DNA of 64,000 nucleotides, taken from assembly GCF_014203695.1 (NCBI RefSeq), contig NZ_JACHJO010000003.1, forward strand, positions 62,001 through 126,000, written 5' to 3'. Positions 52,278 to 61,878 of the stretch are shown here, one piece after another; the stretch's first letter is position 1, and each line of letters opens with the position of its first letter. The notes beneath the pieces are model-generated. The model was not told the DNA's origin. It did no database searches and worked only from the letters and a program-made list of their open reading frames with translations. The position numbers and the translations under genes are program-made. Origin of the DNA: Nocardiopsis algeriensis (GTDB taxonomy: Bacteria; Actinomycetota; Actinomycetes; Streptosporangiales; Streptosporangiaceae).

Positions 52278-54341
52278 GTGGCAGATCTCCCCGATGTCCC
52301 GACCATGCTCGACACGGCCGTGAAGGCCCTCGGCGGCAACCGCCGCGAGGGACAGTCCGCCATGGCCGAGGCGGTGGCGGAGGCAGTCCAGAAGCGCGAA
52401 CACCTCGTCGTCCAGGCCGGTACCGGCACCGGGAAGTCCCTGGCCTACCTCGTGCCCGCCATTCGACACGCCTTGGACAAGGAGACCACCGTCGTCGTCT
52501 CCACCGCGACCATCGCGCTCCAGACCCAGCTCGTCGAACGCGACCTGCCGCGCCTGGCCAAGGCACTCGCGCCCCTGCTGCCCCGCGAACCCACGTTCGC
52601 CGTGCTCAAGGGCCGCCGCAACTACCTGTGCCGCAACCGGTTGGAGAGCGCCGGCGACGAGCACGACGAGGCCGAACTCTTCGACCCCCGCCAGCTCTCC
52701 TCCCTCGGCAAACAGGTCGCCCGCCTGCACGAGTGGGCGGAGGAGACGGTCACCGGCGACCGGGACGAGCTCGTCCCCGGCGTCGGCGACCTGGCCTGGC
52801 GGCAGGTGTCCGTGGGCGCGAACGAGTGCGTGGGGGCCCGGGTCTGCGCCTTCGGCCAGGAGTGCTTCGCCGAGTTCGCCCGCGAGGCCGCCCAGGGCGT
52901 CGACGTGGTGGTCACCAACCACGCCATGCTCTCCATCGACATGACCCAGGGCAACCACATCCTGCCCGAGCACGACACGATCATGATCGACGAGGCGCAC
53001 GAGCTCGTCGACCGCGCCACCTCGGTCGCCACCGGCACCCTCGGTGAGCGCGCCGTCTCCCTCGCCGCCAAGCGCGCCGCCCGACTGGTCGAACCCGGGG
53101 TGAGCGAGCGCCTCGCCGAGTGCGCCGACGGCCTCGCCCTCATGTTCGCCGACGTCCCCGAGGGGCGCCTGGACCACATCGACGAGGCCCTGGCCGGCGC
53201 CGTCGCCGCCACCCGCGACGCCGCGTCCGCCTGCGTCACCGCCATCGGTCCCTCGAACGGGGAGAGCGATGCCGACACCGCCAGTGAGCGCCGCATGGCC
53301 CTGGCCTCTCTCGGCGAGGTCCACGACACCGCTGTGCGGATCCTGGAGTCCTTCGAACCCGCCCTGCGCGACCGCACCGAGGTCGTCTGGCTCACCCGGG
53401 CCCCCGGCCGCCAGCCCGCCCTCGGCATCGCTCCGCTCGGTGTGGGCGGGCTGCTGCGGGAGAAGCTCTTCGGCGACCGCACGGTGGTCCTCACCTCCGC
53501 CACGCTCACCCTGGGCGGCTCCTTCACCTCCCTGGCCCACCAGTGGGGACTGGGCCGGGAGGTCACCGAGGAGAACGCCGAGCGCGCCGCCCGGGGCGCC
53601 GAACCCGACGACCCCTCCGACGAGGACGGTCCGCACCGCGCCGCGGGGGAGCCCCGATGGCGGGCGCTCGACGTCGGCTCGCCCTTCGACCACGCCCGCA
53701 GCGGCATCCTCTACGTGGCCACGCACCTGCCCCAGCCGGGCCGCGACGGGCTGCTCCCGGCCTACGTCGACGAGATCTCCGAGCTCATCGAGGCCGCCGA
53801 CGGCCGCACGCTCGGCCTGTTCTCCTCCATGCGCGCGGCCAAACAGGCCACCGAGGAGCTGCGCGAGCGCCTCGACCATCCGATCCTGTGCCAGGGGGAG
53901 GACTCCACCGGCCAGCTCGTCCGCCGCTTCGCCGACGACGAGCGGGCGTGCCTGTTCGGCACCCTGTCGCTGTGGCAGGGCGTGGACGTCCCGGGGCCGT
54001 CGCTGTCCCTGGTGATCGTGGACCGCATTCCTTTTCCCCGGCCCGACGACCCGCTGGCCTCCGCCCGCCAGCGCTCCATCGCGGCGCACGGCGGCAACGG
54101 CTTCCTGTCGGTGGCCGCCACCCACGCCGCGCTGCTGCTCGCGCAGGGCACCGGGCGCCTGCTGCGCTCCACCGGGGACCGGGGCGTCATCGCGGTGCTG
54201 GACCCGCGGCTGGCCACCGCCCGCTACGGCGGTTTCCTGCGTGCCTCGCTCCCGCCCTACTGGGGGACCACCGACCCCTCGGTCGCGCGGGCCGCGCTGC
54301 GCCGGCTCTCGGGCCGGTCCGCTCCCGAGCCCGCCGCCTGA
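52278..54341 (+). CDS. dinG: ATP-dependent DNA helicase, DinG/XPD family
   Basis: 687-aa superfamily 2 helicase with an iron-sulfur cluster. Walker A AGTGTGKS (47-54), DEAH (238-241), four candidate cluster Cys (C118, C184, C190, C196) and motif VI QGTGRLLRS are visible. A -10-like TACTGT at 52265-52270 lies 7 bases before GTG 52278, favouring a leaderless start there; ATG 52248 would add ten residues. Likely role: unwinding in repair or R-loop removal. Confidence 0.88.
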   Translation: MADLPDVPTMLDTAVKALGGNRREGQSAMAEAVAEAVQKREHLVVQAGTGTGKSLAYLVPAIRHALDKETTVVVSTATIALQTQLVERDLPRLAKALAPLLPREPTFAVLKGRRNYLCRNRLESAGDEHDEAELFDPRQLSSLGKQVARLHEWAEETVTGDRDELVPGVGDLAWRQVSVGANECVGARVCAFGQECFAEFAREAAQGVDVVVTNHAMLSIDMTQGNHILPEHDTIMIDEAHELVDRATSVATGTLGERAVSLAAKRAARLVEPGVSERLAECADGLALMFADVPEGRLDHIDEALAGAVAATRDAASACVTAIGPSNGESDADTASERRMALASLGEVHDTAVRILESFEPALRDRTEVVWLTRAPGRQPALGIAPLGVGGLLREKLFGDRTVVLTSATLTLGGSFTSLAHQWGLGREVTEENAERAARGAEPDDPSDEDGPHRAAGEPRWRALDVGSPFDHARSGILYVATHLPQPGRDGLLPAYVDEISELIEAADGRTLGLFSSMRAAKQATEELRERLDHPILCQGEDSTGQLVRRFADDERACLFGTLSLWQGVDVPGPSLSLVIVDRIPFPRPDDPLASARQRSIAAHGGNGFLSVAATHAALLLAQGTGRLLRSTGDRGVIAVLDPRLATARYGGFLRASLPPYWGTTDPSVARAALRRLSGRSAPEPAA

Positions 54342-54347
54342 CCGGGA

Positions 54348-54384
54348 GAGGCGGCCGGGCACTCTCGGGACGCCCGGCCGCCTC
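54348..54384. terminator. Bidirectional terminator after dinG
   Basis: 13-bp perfect stem (arms 54348-54360 and 54372-54384), 11-base loop, between convergent genes. Confidence 0.8.
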
Positions 54385-54392
54385 CGCTTCCG

Positions 54393-54917
54393 TCAGCCCC
54401 GTGTGCGGTACCCGAAGAGGCGGACCGCGTAGCCGGGGGAGTCGTCCTCGGCCTCGTGGATGTACCAGCGGTCGTCGTGCTCGCCGACCAGGAGCTCGTT
54501 CCACATCATGTCGATGAGCTTGAGCCGGGAGACGACGGACGCCTCCGGGTCCAGCACGATGGAATAGGAGCGGTCGGTCAGGCGCTGGGTCACCATGGCC
54601 ACGGACTGCCCGCCCCAGATCGCGGGAACGGGCGCGTGGCCCACCTCGACCCCGCACAGCCGGAGCTGCTCGACCTCTTCGTCCAGGGCCTCGGCCGCCA
54701 GGGCGCCGTCCAGCCGCAGGGCGTCCTCCAGCTCGTCGCGGTCCTCGTCGCCGCGAAGGTAGGCGTGGTAGGTGCGGCAGCCGCAGGTGCGGCACTTGCG
54801 CCAGACGACGCAGCGGGCCAGCCCGTAGGCGGACTGTGCCTCGCCGACACTCCGGTAGTCGCTCACCTCGCGCATCGAGCCGCATTCGCAGCACAGGGCC
54901 GTGAGATCCTGCTTCAT
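54393..54917 (-). CDS. Unrecognised protein with zinc-ribbon-like N-terminus
   Basis: 174 aa. Two Cys pairs at the start (LCCECGSM at about 8-15 and CRTCGC at about 42-47) suggest a zinc ribbon. A charged middle and a C-terminal part (VVSRLKLIDMMWNELLVGEHDDRW..) follow. I do not know a named family; the protein looks conserved and complete. ATG start; 510 bases from the next gene on the same strand. Confidence 0.6.
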   Translation of the reverse strand: MKQDLTALCCECGSMREVSDYRSVGEAQSAYGLARCVVWRKCRTCGCRTYHAYLRGDEDRDELEDALRLDGALAAEALDEEVEQLRLCGVEVGHAPVPAIWGGQSVAMVTQRLTDRSYSIVLDPEASVVSRLKLIDMMWNELLVGEHDDRWYIHEAEDDSPGYAVRLFGYRTRG

Positions 54918-55070
54918 CAGAGTCCCCCCTCCCAGGCGAGTATGCGACGGATGAAGCCCGTTAGGGAACCCGTTCGGCGAGGAAGTCGCGGCAAGGACTC
55001 GTCATCAATGCCCAAAATGACCCGGTCGCGGGTTTCGGGCACCGCGGAGCAGGGACACGGGTGTCCCGTC

Positions 55071-55427
55071 TCACTCGTCCAGGGACAGGCCCCGCTTGTT
55101 GCGCGCGCTCCAGTCCCGCATCCGCTGCGGATAGCCCACGATCTGGGCGTCGTAGACCGGCGCCGCCAGTTTGCGGGCCACCTTGCGCATCACCTCGGGG
55201 GAGCCGCAGCGGCGCCGGATCCACTCCCCGTCGGCGGCGACGGCGACCGCGGTGGTCCGGGTGGCGAAGGTCTCGGGCTCGACGAAGAACTCCACGCCCA
55301 CCCTGCTCCTGGCGAACTCGATCAGGGCCTTGACGTCCGAGTCCTCGGAGGTCCGGTCGAAGCGGGTCTTGCCCTGGCGGTTGGCCTTGCGCAGTCCGAA
55401 GCGGTCTCGCCATCCCATGCGGGTCAC
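55071..55427 (-). CDS. Unrecognised small basic protein
   Basis: 118 aa with a basic N-terminus (MGWRDRFGLRKANRQGKTRF) and a compact core (VEFFVEPETFATRTTAVAVAADGEWIRRRCG, broken by a conserved-looking Gly). No membrane helix or known motif. GTG start with GAGGAAA 5 nt upstream; ATG 55418 would also work. Function unknown. Confidence 0.6.
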   Translation of the reverse strand: MTRMGWRDRFGLRKANRQGKTRFDRTSEDSDVKALIEFARSRVGVEFFVEPETFATRTTAVAVAADGEWIRRRCGSPEVMRKVARKLAAPVYDAQIVGYPQRMRDWSARNKRGLSLDE

Positions 55428-55585
55428 GTTTCCTCGGGATCGGGGGTTGAGGGTTCAAGTTCAGTCTAGGACGTGAGTACGTCTTTCCCCGAGCCCTGAG
55501 CCGGACGGTTTCCCGCATTCCCCGGACGCAAGAGTCACCGCACTGCTACTTTCTGTGCATCAGCATCCGATCAGGGGAGAAGACG

Positions 55586-57121
55586 ATGCCGATGTGGACA
55601 TGGTCGGGGGAGACCGCCAGGCAGCTCAGGTCCATCGGGCAGGAGGACCTGGCCGAGGCCGTTGCCGAGCTGCCCGAACTCGCGGAGGCCGGCGACACCG
55701 CCCGGGTGGAGGCCGTGGCCCGCGCGGCCGCGCGTATCGCCCGGCGCCTGGCCACCGAGGCCGAGGACGGCCGGACCGCTGTGCCCGACGTCCTCGGCCC
55801 GCCCACACTGGCCTTCCTCTCGCACTGGCCCCTGGCCGTCCGGGTCGGCACCCTCGCCGAGGGGCGGCGCGCCCTGCCCCAGGCCGCGGCGGCCCTCGAG
55901 GAGGAGACCGGCCCGTACGACCGCGGCCCCTTCCCGGTCTCCGCGCTGGAGACCCTGACGCGATGCCACGCCAACATCGACGCGGCGGGCACCACCCAGA
56001 CGCGCCGGGAACTGCTCTCCGCCCGCCGCCTGACCGGTTGGGAGCGCACCCCTGCCTGGCCCGCGCTCGTCCTCGCCCGGATCGGGCTGCTCGTCGACGA
56101 GGACCGCCCCGACCGGGCCGAGTACGAACTGCGCCGCTACGAGCACACCGCGACCGGGCCGGCGATGCTCGGAGCCGGCGGCGTCTTCACCATGGTCCGC
56201 GCCCTGCGCCGCCAGGACCGGCACGCCGACGCCCTCGTGGTCCTCGACCGCATGGAGGCCGAGCTGGGCCTGGACGGGGCCAACACCCGCCGCCCGGCGC
56301 TGCGCCGACTCGTCCGCTTCGAGCGCGCCCGCCTGCTGTCCTGGCTCACCCGCCTCGGGATGTGCCCGCCGCGCGAGGCCATCACGCCGCTGCCCACGGT
56401 GGAGGAGGCCGAGGCCCACCCGCACCTGCGCCCGGCATGGGTCGAGGCGGTGGAGAACCTGGTGTGCCACGGCAGCGTCCGCAACGACTGGCGCCTGGGG
56501 GTGCGGGTCACCACCTGGTCCCGCTACTTCGAGCGCGTGGGTGCGCCCCGCCGCGGCGCGGAGCTGGCTCTGGCGGCCGCCCGGCTGGCCGTGGGCCGCG
56601 GCGCCCTGTGGGTGGCGAGCTGTTCGGCTCAGCGCGCCGAACGGCTCATCGGCGAGCTGAGCAACACGGACGAGATCCGGGGAGACCTGGCCGAGGCCCG
56701 TGCCATGGTCGACGCGATGCCGCCGCTCCAGCCGCTGGCCCCGCCCGACCGCATCCTCGACTTCCTGCAGGCCCAGCCGACCGAGGAGGTCGACCCCGAA
56801 CGCCAGGCGGAGCAGGTCAACGCCGCACTGGCCGACCGTCCGCACGACAGCATGCTGCTCTCCGCGCTCGGTCAGGTGGGCCGCACGCTCATGCTCTCCG
56901 ACGCGGCCACCGAACCCCAGTGGCGCCACGTCAAGGAGAGCCCCGGCGACCAGCGCGCCGCCCTGTCCCTGCTCGAGACCCTCCTGCACGACAACGACAC
57001 GGCGGGTGTGCGCAACCTCGTGCGCACCCTCGCGGCGGGTGCCTTCACCGCCCCCGCCCCCGCCGAGCCCCCGGCCCCGCTGGAGGCCCCCGCCCCCGAG
57101 CCGGTGGGCACGGCCTCCTAG
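55586..57121 (+). CDS. Unrecognised 511-aa alpha-helical repeat protein
   Basis: Long, almost wholly helical protein with Ala/Leu/Arg-rich repeats (for example ALVLARIGLLVDEDRPDRAEYEL, FTMVRALRRQDRHADALVVLDRMEAELGLDG) that look like TPR-type units from about residue 130 to 450, and a Pro/Ala-rich C-terminal tail. No catalytic motif. ATG with GGGGAGA 4 nt upstream. Possibly a scaffold or a regulator that lost its DNA-binding part; no partner is evident. Confidence 0.6.
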   Translation: MPMWTWSGETARQLRSIGQEDLAEAVAELPELAEAGDTARVEAVARAAARIARRLATEAEDGRTAVPDVLGPPTLAFLSHWPLAVRVGTLAEGRRALPQAAAALEEETGPYDRGPFPVSALETLTRCHANIDAAGTTQTRRELLSARRLTGWERTPAWPALVLARIGLLVDEDRPDRAEYELRRYEHTATGPAMLGAGGVFTMVRALRRQDRHADALVVLDRMEAELGLDGANTRRPALRRLVRFERARLLSWLTRLGMCPPREAITPLPTVEEAEAHPHLRPAWVEAVENLVCHGSVRNDWRLGVRVTTWSRYFERVGAPRRGAELALAAARLAVGRGALWVASCSAQRAERLIGELSNTDEIRGDLAEARAMVDAMPPLQPLAPPDRILDFLQAQPTEEVDPERQAEQVNAALADRPHDSMLLSALGQVGRTLMLSDAATEPQWRHVKESPGDQRAALSLLETLLHDNDTAGVRNLVRTLAAGAFTAPAPAEPPAPLEAPAPEPVGTAS

Positions 57122-57132
57122 GCCACTGCACC

Positions 57133-57304
57133 GAGGCCGTGTTCTCCGGGTGCTCTCGCCGCGTCGGCGGAGCCGATCCTCCGGAGAACGGCCGGCCGGG
57201 CGCTCCCTTGCGAGGCAGGAAGCGCGGCTCGGCCCGGCCTCGCAAGCTTCTCCGGCGAGGCAAGGGGGTGCCTGGCGGCCGTGCGGTCCGAGACGATCCG
57301 AAAA
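57133..57304 (-). repeat. Dispersed repeat, copy 2 (inverted relative to 8691-8766), with inserted hairpin
   Basis: The minus strand reads CCGTTCTCCGGAGGATCGGC and continues tccgccgacgcggcgagagca to gaacacggcc, closely matching 8710-8766. The companion TTTTCGGATCGTCTCGG lies 97 bases further (57288-57304) because a segment with the inverted repeat TTGCGAGGC (57208-57216)/GCCTCGCAA (57237-57245) intervenes. It fills the gap before the racemase gene's 3' end. Confidence 0.55.
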
Positions 57305-57339
57305 GCAGGGCCGAGGCCGGACCCCGCTCGGTCGAGAGG

Positions 57340-58146
57340 TCAGAGGGACAGGGGGACCTCACCCGCGGCCAGGGCGCGGCCGGCCGGGTAGGCCAGCGCG
57401 GCGTCGGGCATCCGGCCGGGGCGGCCGCTGTGCAGGACGCGCACGCTGCCCGACCGGTGCGACACGGGCACGTCCCCGATGCGGCGCAGCACCTGCGCCG
57501 CCACGGCGCGGGCGGCGGTGAACAGCGCCGGGGCCTCGGTGCCCGGCCCCCGGCGCTTCCGCAGGGCCGAGGTGATCTCCTCACCCACCAGGTCGTAGTG
57601 GGTGCACCCGAGCACCACCCCGCGCACATCGGCCGGGGTGGCGTCGGCCGCCCGGCCGACCGCCTCGGTGATCCGGCCCGGATCGGCCGACTCCACCGCC
57701 TCGGCCAGCCCCAGGCAGGCCACGGGTGTGACCGTGGCGTCCCCGGCGAAGGTCTCGATCAGGCGGCGCTGGTAGCTGCTGCGGGTGGTGGCCGCGGTCG
57801 ACCACACGGCGATCGGCCCGCCCGCGGCGGCCGCCGGCTTGATGGGCGGGACCGTGCCCACCACCGGAATCCCCGGCTCGAACACGGCGCGCAGTTCGGT
57901 GAGCCCGTGCACCGACGCCGTGTTGCACGGCACGACCACGGCGTCCAGGCCCCCGTCCCCGGCGGCCTCGGCGGCGGCCCGGGCCCCGGCCAGGGCGCGT
58001 CCGATCACTTCGTCGGGGGTACGCGGGCCCCACGGCATGTGGTCGGGGTCCATGGACAGGAGCAGATCGGCATCCGGACGGGCCGCGAACAGGGCCGCGG
58101 CGGTGGACAGCATGCCGATACCGGAGTCAACGAGAGCGATGCGCAC
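57340..58146 (-). CDS. murI: Glutamate racemase-like protein (Asp/Glu racemase family)
   Basis: 268 aa. Two Cys needed for proton transfer are in VVPCNTASV (C74) and VLGCTHYD (C181); DSGIGML and MPWGPRT fit the N-terminal motifs, although canonical enzymes have DSGVGGL and PYG. It probably supplies D-glutamate for peptidoglycan, but a divergent aspartate/glutamate racemase cannot be excluded, and another murI may exist. ATG start, divergent from the tmsA-like gene. Confidence 0.72.
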   Translation of the reverse strand: MRIALVDSGIGMLSTAAALFAARPDADLLLSMDPDHMPWGPRTPDEVIGRALAGARAAAEAAGDGGLDAVVVPCNTASVHGLTELRAVFEPGIPVVGTVPPIKPAAAAGGPIAVWSTAATTRSSYQRRLIETFAGDATVTPVACLGLAEAVESADPGRITEAVGRAADATPADVRGVVLGCTHYDLVGEEITSALRKRRGPGTEAPALFTAARAVAAQVLRRIGDVPVSHRSGSVRVLHSGRPGRMPDAALAYPAGRALAAGEVPLSL

Positions 58147-58286
58147 GACCCCTGATCCTATCCGCGTCCGCGCGCCGACCTCCTCGGCACATCGCCGCAG
58201 CCATCACTTGCGAAGCAGGAAACTCTTGCGCCACAACAGCCTTCGCGGTACGGCGCAACACGGGGCGTATGGGGTGGCAAACCCGC

Positions 58287-58300
58287 CTACCCGTAGGTAG
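58287..58300. promoter_or_regulatory. Inverted repeat before the tmsA-like gene
   Basis: CTACC (58287-58291), spacer CGTA, GGTAG (58296-58300), 71 bases before the start. Likely operator site of the operon (inference). Confidence 0.4.
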
Positions 58301-58371
58301 AACTGAGGGGATCGGCCTTCGGGGGGCCGGTCCGTGCCGAGTGCACGCCGACGCCGGAAACGGGAGAGCGG

Positions 58372-59823
58372 ATGACTCCACGACAGCAGGGAACGATCGG
58401 CACCGCCGACACCACCGGTGCCGCCGAACCGGCGGAGCACACCGCGGCGGTCCGGCGCCTGCTCCGCGACTACCGGGCCCTGCCCCCGGGGACGCCGGTC
58501 CGCCTGGCCAAGCCCACCTCCAACCTCTTCCGGTTCCGGGAGTCCGGCTCCGCTCCGGCGCTCGACGTCTCCGCCTTCACCGGTGTCCTCTCCATCGACC
58601 CGGTCGAGCGCCTCGCCGACGTCGGCGGCATGACCACCTACGAGGACCTCGTCGCCGCCACCCTTCCGCACGGACTCATGCCGACGGTCGTCCCCCAGCT
58701 GCGCACCATCACCCTGGGCGGCGCCGTCACCGGTATGGGCATCGAGTCCTCCTCCTTCCGCAGCGGCCTCCCGCACGAGGCCGTCCAGGAGATGGAGATC
58801 CTCACCGGTGGGGGCGAGGTCGTCACCGCCACGCGCGACAACGCGCACAGCGACCTCTTCCACGGCTTCCCCAACTCCTACGGGACCCTCGGTTACGCTC
58901 TGCGCCTGCGCATCGAGCTCGAACCCGTCTCCCCGTACGTGCACCTGCGCCACCTGCGCTTCTCCGACGCGTCCGAGGCCATGGACGCCCTCGCCCGGAT
59001 CTGCGCCGACCGCGAGTACGGCGGCCGGCCCGTGGACTTCGTCGACGGCGTCGCCTTCGGCCCCGGAGAGCTCTACCTCACCCTGGCCCGCTTCACCGAC
59101 GAGGCGCCCTGGACCAGCGACTACACCGGCAACGAGATCTACTACCGCTCCATCCCGAGATACGCGGGCGCGGGTCCCGGCGACTACCTCACCACGCACG
59201 ACTACCTGTGGCGCTGGGACACCGACTGGTTCTGGTGCTCGCGCGCCTTCGGCGTCCAGCATCCGCTGGTCCGCCCCCTGTGGCCGCGTTCGCTCAAGCG
59301 CTCCGACGTCTACCGCCGCCTGGTCGCCTGGGACAGGCGCACCTCCTTCTCCCGGCTGCTGGACCACTACCGGGGGCGGCGCCCGAAGGAGCCCCTCATC
59401 CAGGACGTCGAGGTGGGCGTGGAGCGCGGCGCCGAGTTCCTCGACTTCTTCCACGAGGAGATCGGCATGTCCCCCGTGTGGATGTGCCCGCTGCGCCTGC
59501 GCGAACCCCGCCGCCCCGGCGCGGCCGAGGGTGAGCACGTCTGGCCGCTCTACCCCCTGGAGAACGACCGGCTCTACGTCAACTTCGGCTTCTGGGGCCT
59601 GGTGGAGATGAAACCGGGCCAGCGCCGGGCCCACCACAACCGCCGGATCGAGGAGCGCGTCACCGAGCTCGGCGGCCACAAGTCGCTGTACTCCGACTCC
59701 TTCTACGAGGAGGACGAGTTCTGGCGGCTCTACAACGGTCCCGCCTACCGGGGCCTCAAGGAGGCCTACGACCCCGGAGGGAGGCTGCTGGACCTGTACG
59801 CCAAGTGCGTGCACAACCGCTGA
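58372..59823 (+). CDS. tmsA: FAD-binding oxidoreductase, TmsA/BfaA-like (10-methylene fatty acid reductase)
   Basis: 483-aa FAD-linked oxidase of the type that reduces 10-methylene- to 10-methylstearoyl lipids. The PP-loop/FAD region is seen in LSIDPVERLADVGGMTTYEDLVAATLPHG and TITLGGAVTGMGIESSSF; DYLWRWDTDWFWCSRAFGVQHPL lies in the C-terminal half. Adjacent tmsB-like methyltransferase makes the assignment strong. ATG with GGGAGAGCGG upstream. Branched 10-methyl acids are known membrane markers of Nocardiopsis. Confidence 0.82.
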   Translation: MTPRQQGTIGTADTTGAAEPAEHTAAVRRLLRDYRALPPGTPVRLAKPTSNLFRFRESGSAPALDVSAFTGVLSIDPVERLADVGGMTTYEDLVAATLPHGLMPTVVPQLRTITLGGAVTGMGIESSSFRSGLPHEAVQEMEILTGGGEVVTATRDNAHSDLFHGFPNSYGTLGYALRLRIELEPVSPYVHLRHLRFSDASEAMDALARICADREYGGRPVDFVDGVAFGPGELYLTLARFTDEAPWTSDYTGNEIYYRSIPRYAGAGPGDYLTTHDYLWRWDTDWFWCSRAFGVQHPLVRPLWPRSLKRSDVYRRLVAWDRRTSFSRLLDHYRGRRPKEPLIQDVEVGVERGAEFLDFFHEEIGMSPVWMCPLRLREPRRPGAAEGEHVWPLYPLENDRLYVNFGFWGLVEMKPGQRRAHHNRRIEERVTELGGHKSLYSDSFYEEDEFWRLYNGPAYRGLKEAYDPGGRLLDLYAKCVHNR

Positions 59824-59884
59824 GGGCACACAGCAACGGGGCGCGACCCGTGGGCGGGCCGCTCCACGAGAGGAAGGAAGAGCA

Positions 59885-61171
59885 GTGCGGCTTGCCGAGA
59901 TCTTCGAGCGCGTCGTGGGAACCGACGCGCCTCTCCGATTCACCGCCTACGACGGAAGCAGTGCCGGTGATCCCGGCAGCGACGTACGCCTCCACGTGCG
60001 TACCCCCGTCGCTGTCAACTACCTCGCCCAGTCCCCGAACCCGCTCGGCCTCACCCGCGCCTACGTGTCCGGCCACCTGGAGGTGGAGGGGGACATGTAC
60101 ACCGCCCTGCGGCGCATGGCCGACTTCGTGTTCGCCGAGGGCCCCCGGATCTCGGTGCGCGACATCGCCGACATCGTCCGCTCGGTCGGCTGGGTCAAGT
60201 TCGCCAACCGGGTCGCCCCTCCGCCGCAGGAGATGACACGCGGCCGCCTGGCCAGACGCGGCTGGCGCCACTCCAAGGAACGTGACGCCGAGGTCATCCG
60301 CCACCACTACGACGTCTCCAACGCCTTCTACGAGATGGTGCTGGGCCCCTCCATGACCTACACCTGCGCGGTCTTCGACAACACCGACAGCGGCCTGGAC
60401 CGGGTGGAGGCCGGTGACGGGGCGCTGGAGAGCGCCCAGTTCCGCAAGTACGAGCTGGTCTCGAGGAAGCTCGGTCTGGAACCGGGCATGCGGCTGCTCG
60501 ACGTGGGCTGCGGCTGGGGCGGCATGGTCGTGCACGCCGCCCGCGAGCACGGCGTCCGCGCGCTGGGCGTGACCCTGTCCAAGGAGCAGGCCGAGTGGGC
60601 GTCCAAGAGGATCGCCCAGGAGGGTCTGTCGGACCTGGCCGAGGTCCGCCACATGGACTACCGGGACGTCGCCGACGGCAGCTACGACCGGATCAGCTCC
60701 ATCGGCCTGACCGAGCACATCGGGGCGAGGAACCTGCCCTCCTACTTCGCCTCGCTCCACAGCAAGCTGGTCCCCGGCGGGCGGCTGCTCAACCACTGCA
60801 TCACCCGCCCCCGCAACGACCTGCCCCGCATGGACCCGGACGGCGTCATCAACCGCTACGTCTTCCCCGACGGGGAGCTGGAGGGCCCCGCCGAGATCCA
60901 GGCGGCCATGAACGACGCGGGGTTCGAGATCCGCCACCAGGAGAACATCCGCGAGCACTACGCACTGACGCTGCGCCACTGGGGCGCCAACCTGGAACGC
61001 AACTGGGATGCGGCGGTCGCCGAGGTCGGGGAGGGCACCGCGCGCGTGTGGCGGCTCTACATGGCCGCGTGTGTGCTCGGCTTCGAGCGCAACGTGGTGC
61101 AGCTGCACCACATCCTCGGGGTGAAGCCCGACGGCACCGAGTCGCACATGCCGCTGCGCCCCGCCTTCTGA
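59885..61171 (+). CDS. tmsB: SAM-dependent methyltransferase, TmsB/BfaB-like (10-methylene fatty acid synthase)
   Basis: 428 aa, cyclopropane-fatty-acid-synthase family. SAM site LDVGCGWGG (about 205-213), N-terminal lipid-binding part, HHYDVSNAFYEMVLGPSMTYTCAVF and GLTEHIGARN are family hallmarks. Expected to add a methylene group to C-10 of oleoyl phospholipid. GTG start, 61 bases after tmsA; AGGAAGG upstream. Confidence 0.85.
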   Translation: MRLAEIFERVVGTDAPLRFTAYDGSSAGDPGSDVRLHVRTPVAVNYLAQSPNPLGLTRAYVSGHLEVEGDMYTALRRMADFVFAEGPRISVRDIADIVRSVGWVKFANRVAPPPQEMTRGRLARRGWRHSKERDAEVIRHHYDVSNAFYEMVLGPSMTYTCAVFDNTDSGLDRVEAGDGALESAQFRKYELVSRKLGLEPGMRLLDVGCGWGGMVVHAAREHGVRALGVTLSKEQAEWASKRIAQEGLSDLAEVRHMDYRDVADGSYDRISSIGLTEHIGARNLPSYFASLHSKLVPGGRLLNHCITRPRNDLPRMDPDGVINRYVFPDGELEGPAEIQAAMNDAGFEIRHQENIREHYALTLRHWGANLERNWDAAVAEVGEGTARVWRLYMAACVLGFERNVVQLHHILGVKPDGTESHMPLRPAF

Positions 61172-61291
61172 CCCGACCGGCCTTCCGGCCCTCCCCGAAC
61201 GGAGGACACGGGCTCTCCCCGTCCCCCGTCCGAGGCGGTCGGACGGCATGATGGACCCCGTTCACCCACCGGCCGTACCCAGGAGTGCCCA

Positions 61292-61768
61292 GTGACCGAG
61301 AACCCCGGCGGGGAAGGCCCCTCCGCACCGGACGTGCCCGACCACGTCAAGAGGACCGTGGTCGACCTGATCGCCGCCTACGCCGACCGCAACCGCGACG
61401 AGCTCGAGCGCGCCGTCCCCAGGGCCGCCGACGCGATCGACGAGGTCCTCTCCGAACTGCGGGTCGTCGCCGCCTTCCTCAGCCGCCGCGTACAGGCCAC
61501 CGGTGTGGTGTGGAAGCCCGCCGACTCGCGCGAGGCGGTCGCCCGCACCGTCGCCGAGATGCTTCCTCCCGAACTGGAGTTCGCCGTCTCCACGGCCTGG
61601 GAGGCCCACACCGTCGGCGAGGAGGAGGCCGCCGAGCGCCTCACCAACGGCGACCCCATGGTCTACGTGCACATGCTCGCCGCGTTCGGCGCCGCCATCG
61701 GCCTGGCCGTCTACAAGCGGGCCGAACTCGTCTCCACCCTGCGCCAGGTGACGGGACTCGCCGAGTAG
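61292..61768 (+). CDS. Unrecognised protein next to tmsB (possible tmsC)
   Basis: 158 aa, two thirds helical, no signal peptide; C-terminal segment (HMLAAFGAAIGLAVYKRAELVS) is moderately hydrophobic and may touch the membrane. A third gene of unknown function follows tmsAB in some relatives; position suggests the same, but a 120-base gap allows its own promoter. GTG with AGGAG 6 nt upstream. Confidence 0.55.
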   Translation: MTENPGGEGPSAPDVPDHVKRTVVDLIAAYADRNRDELERAVPRAADAIDEVLSELRVVAAFLSRRVQATGVVWKPADSREAVARTVAEMLPPELEFAVSTAWEAHTVGEEEAAERLTNGDPMVYVHMLAAFGAAIGLAVYKRAELVSTLRQVTGLAE

Positions 61769-61878
61769 CCGTTCCCGGGGGAAGCCGCGAAGGGGGCGGA
61801 GGGCGGGCCGGTGCCCCGGACGCGCTCCGCTCCCGGCCGCGGCGGCACGCGACCGCCGGGACCGTCCGGGCACGGGAC

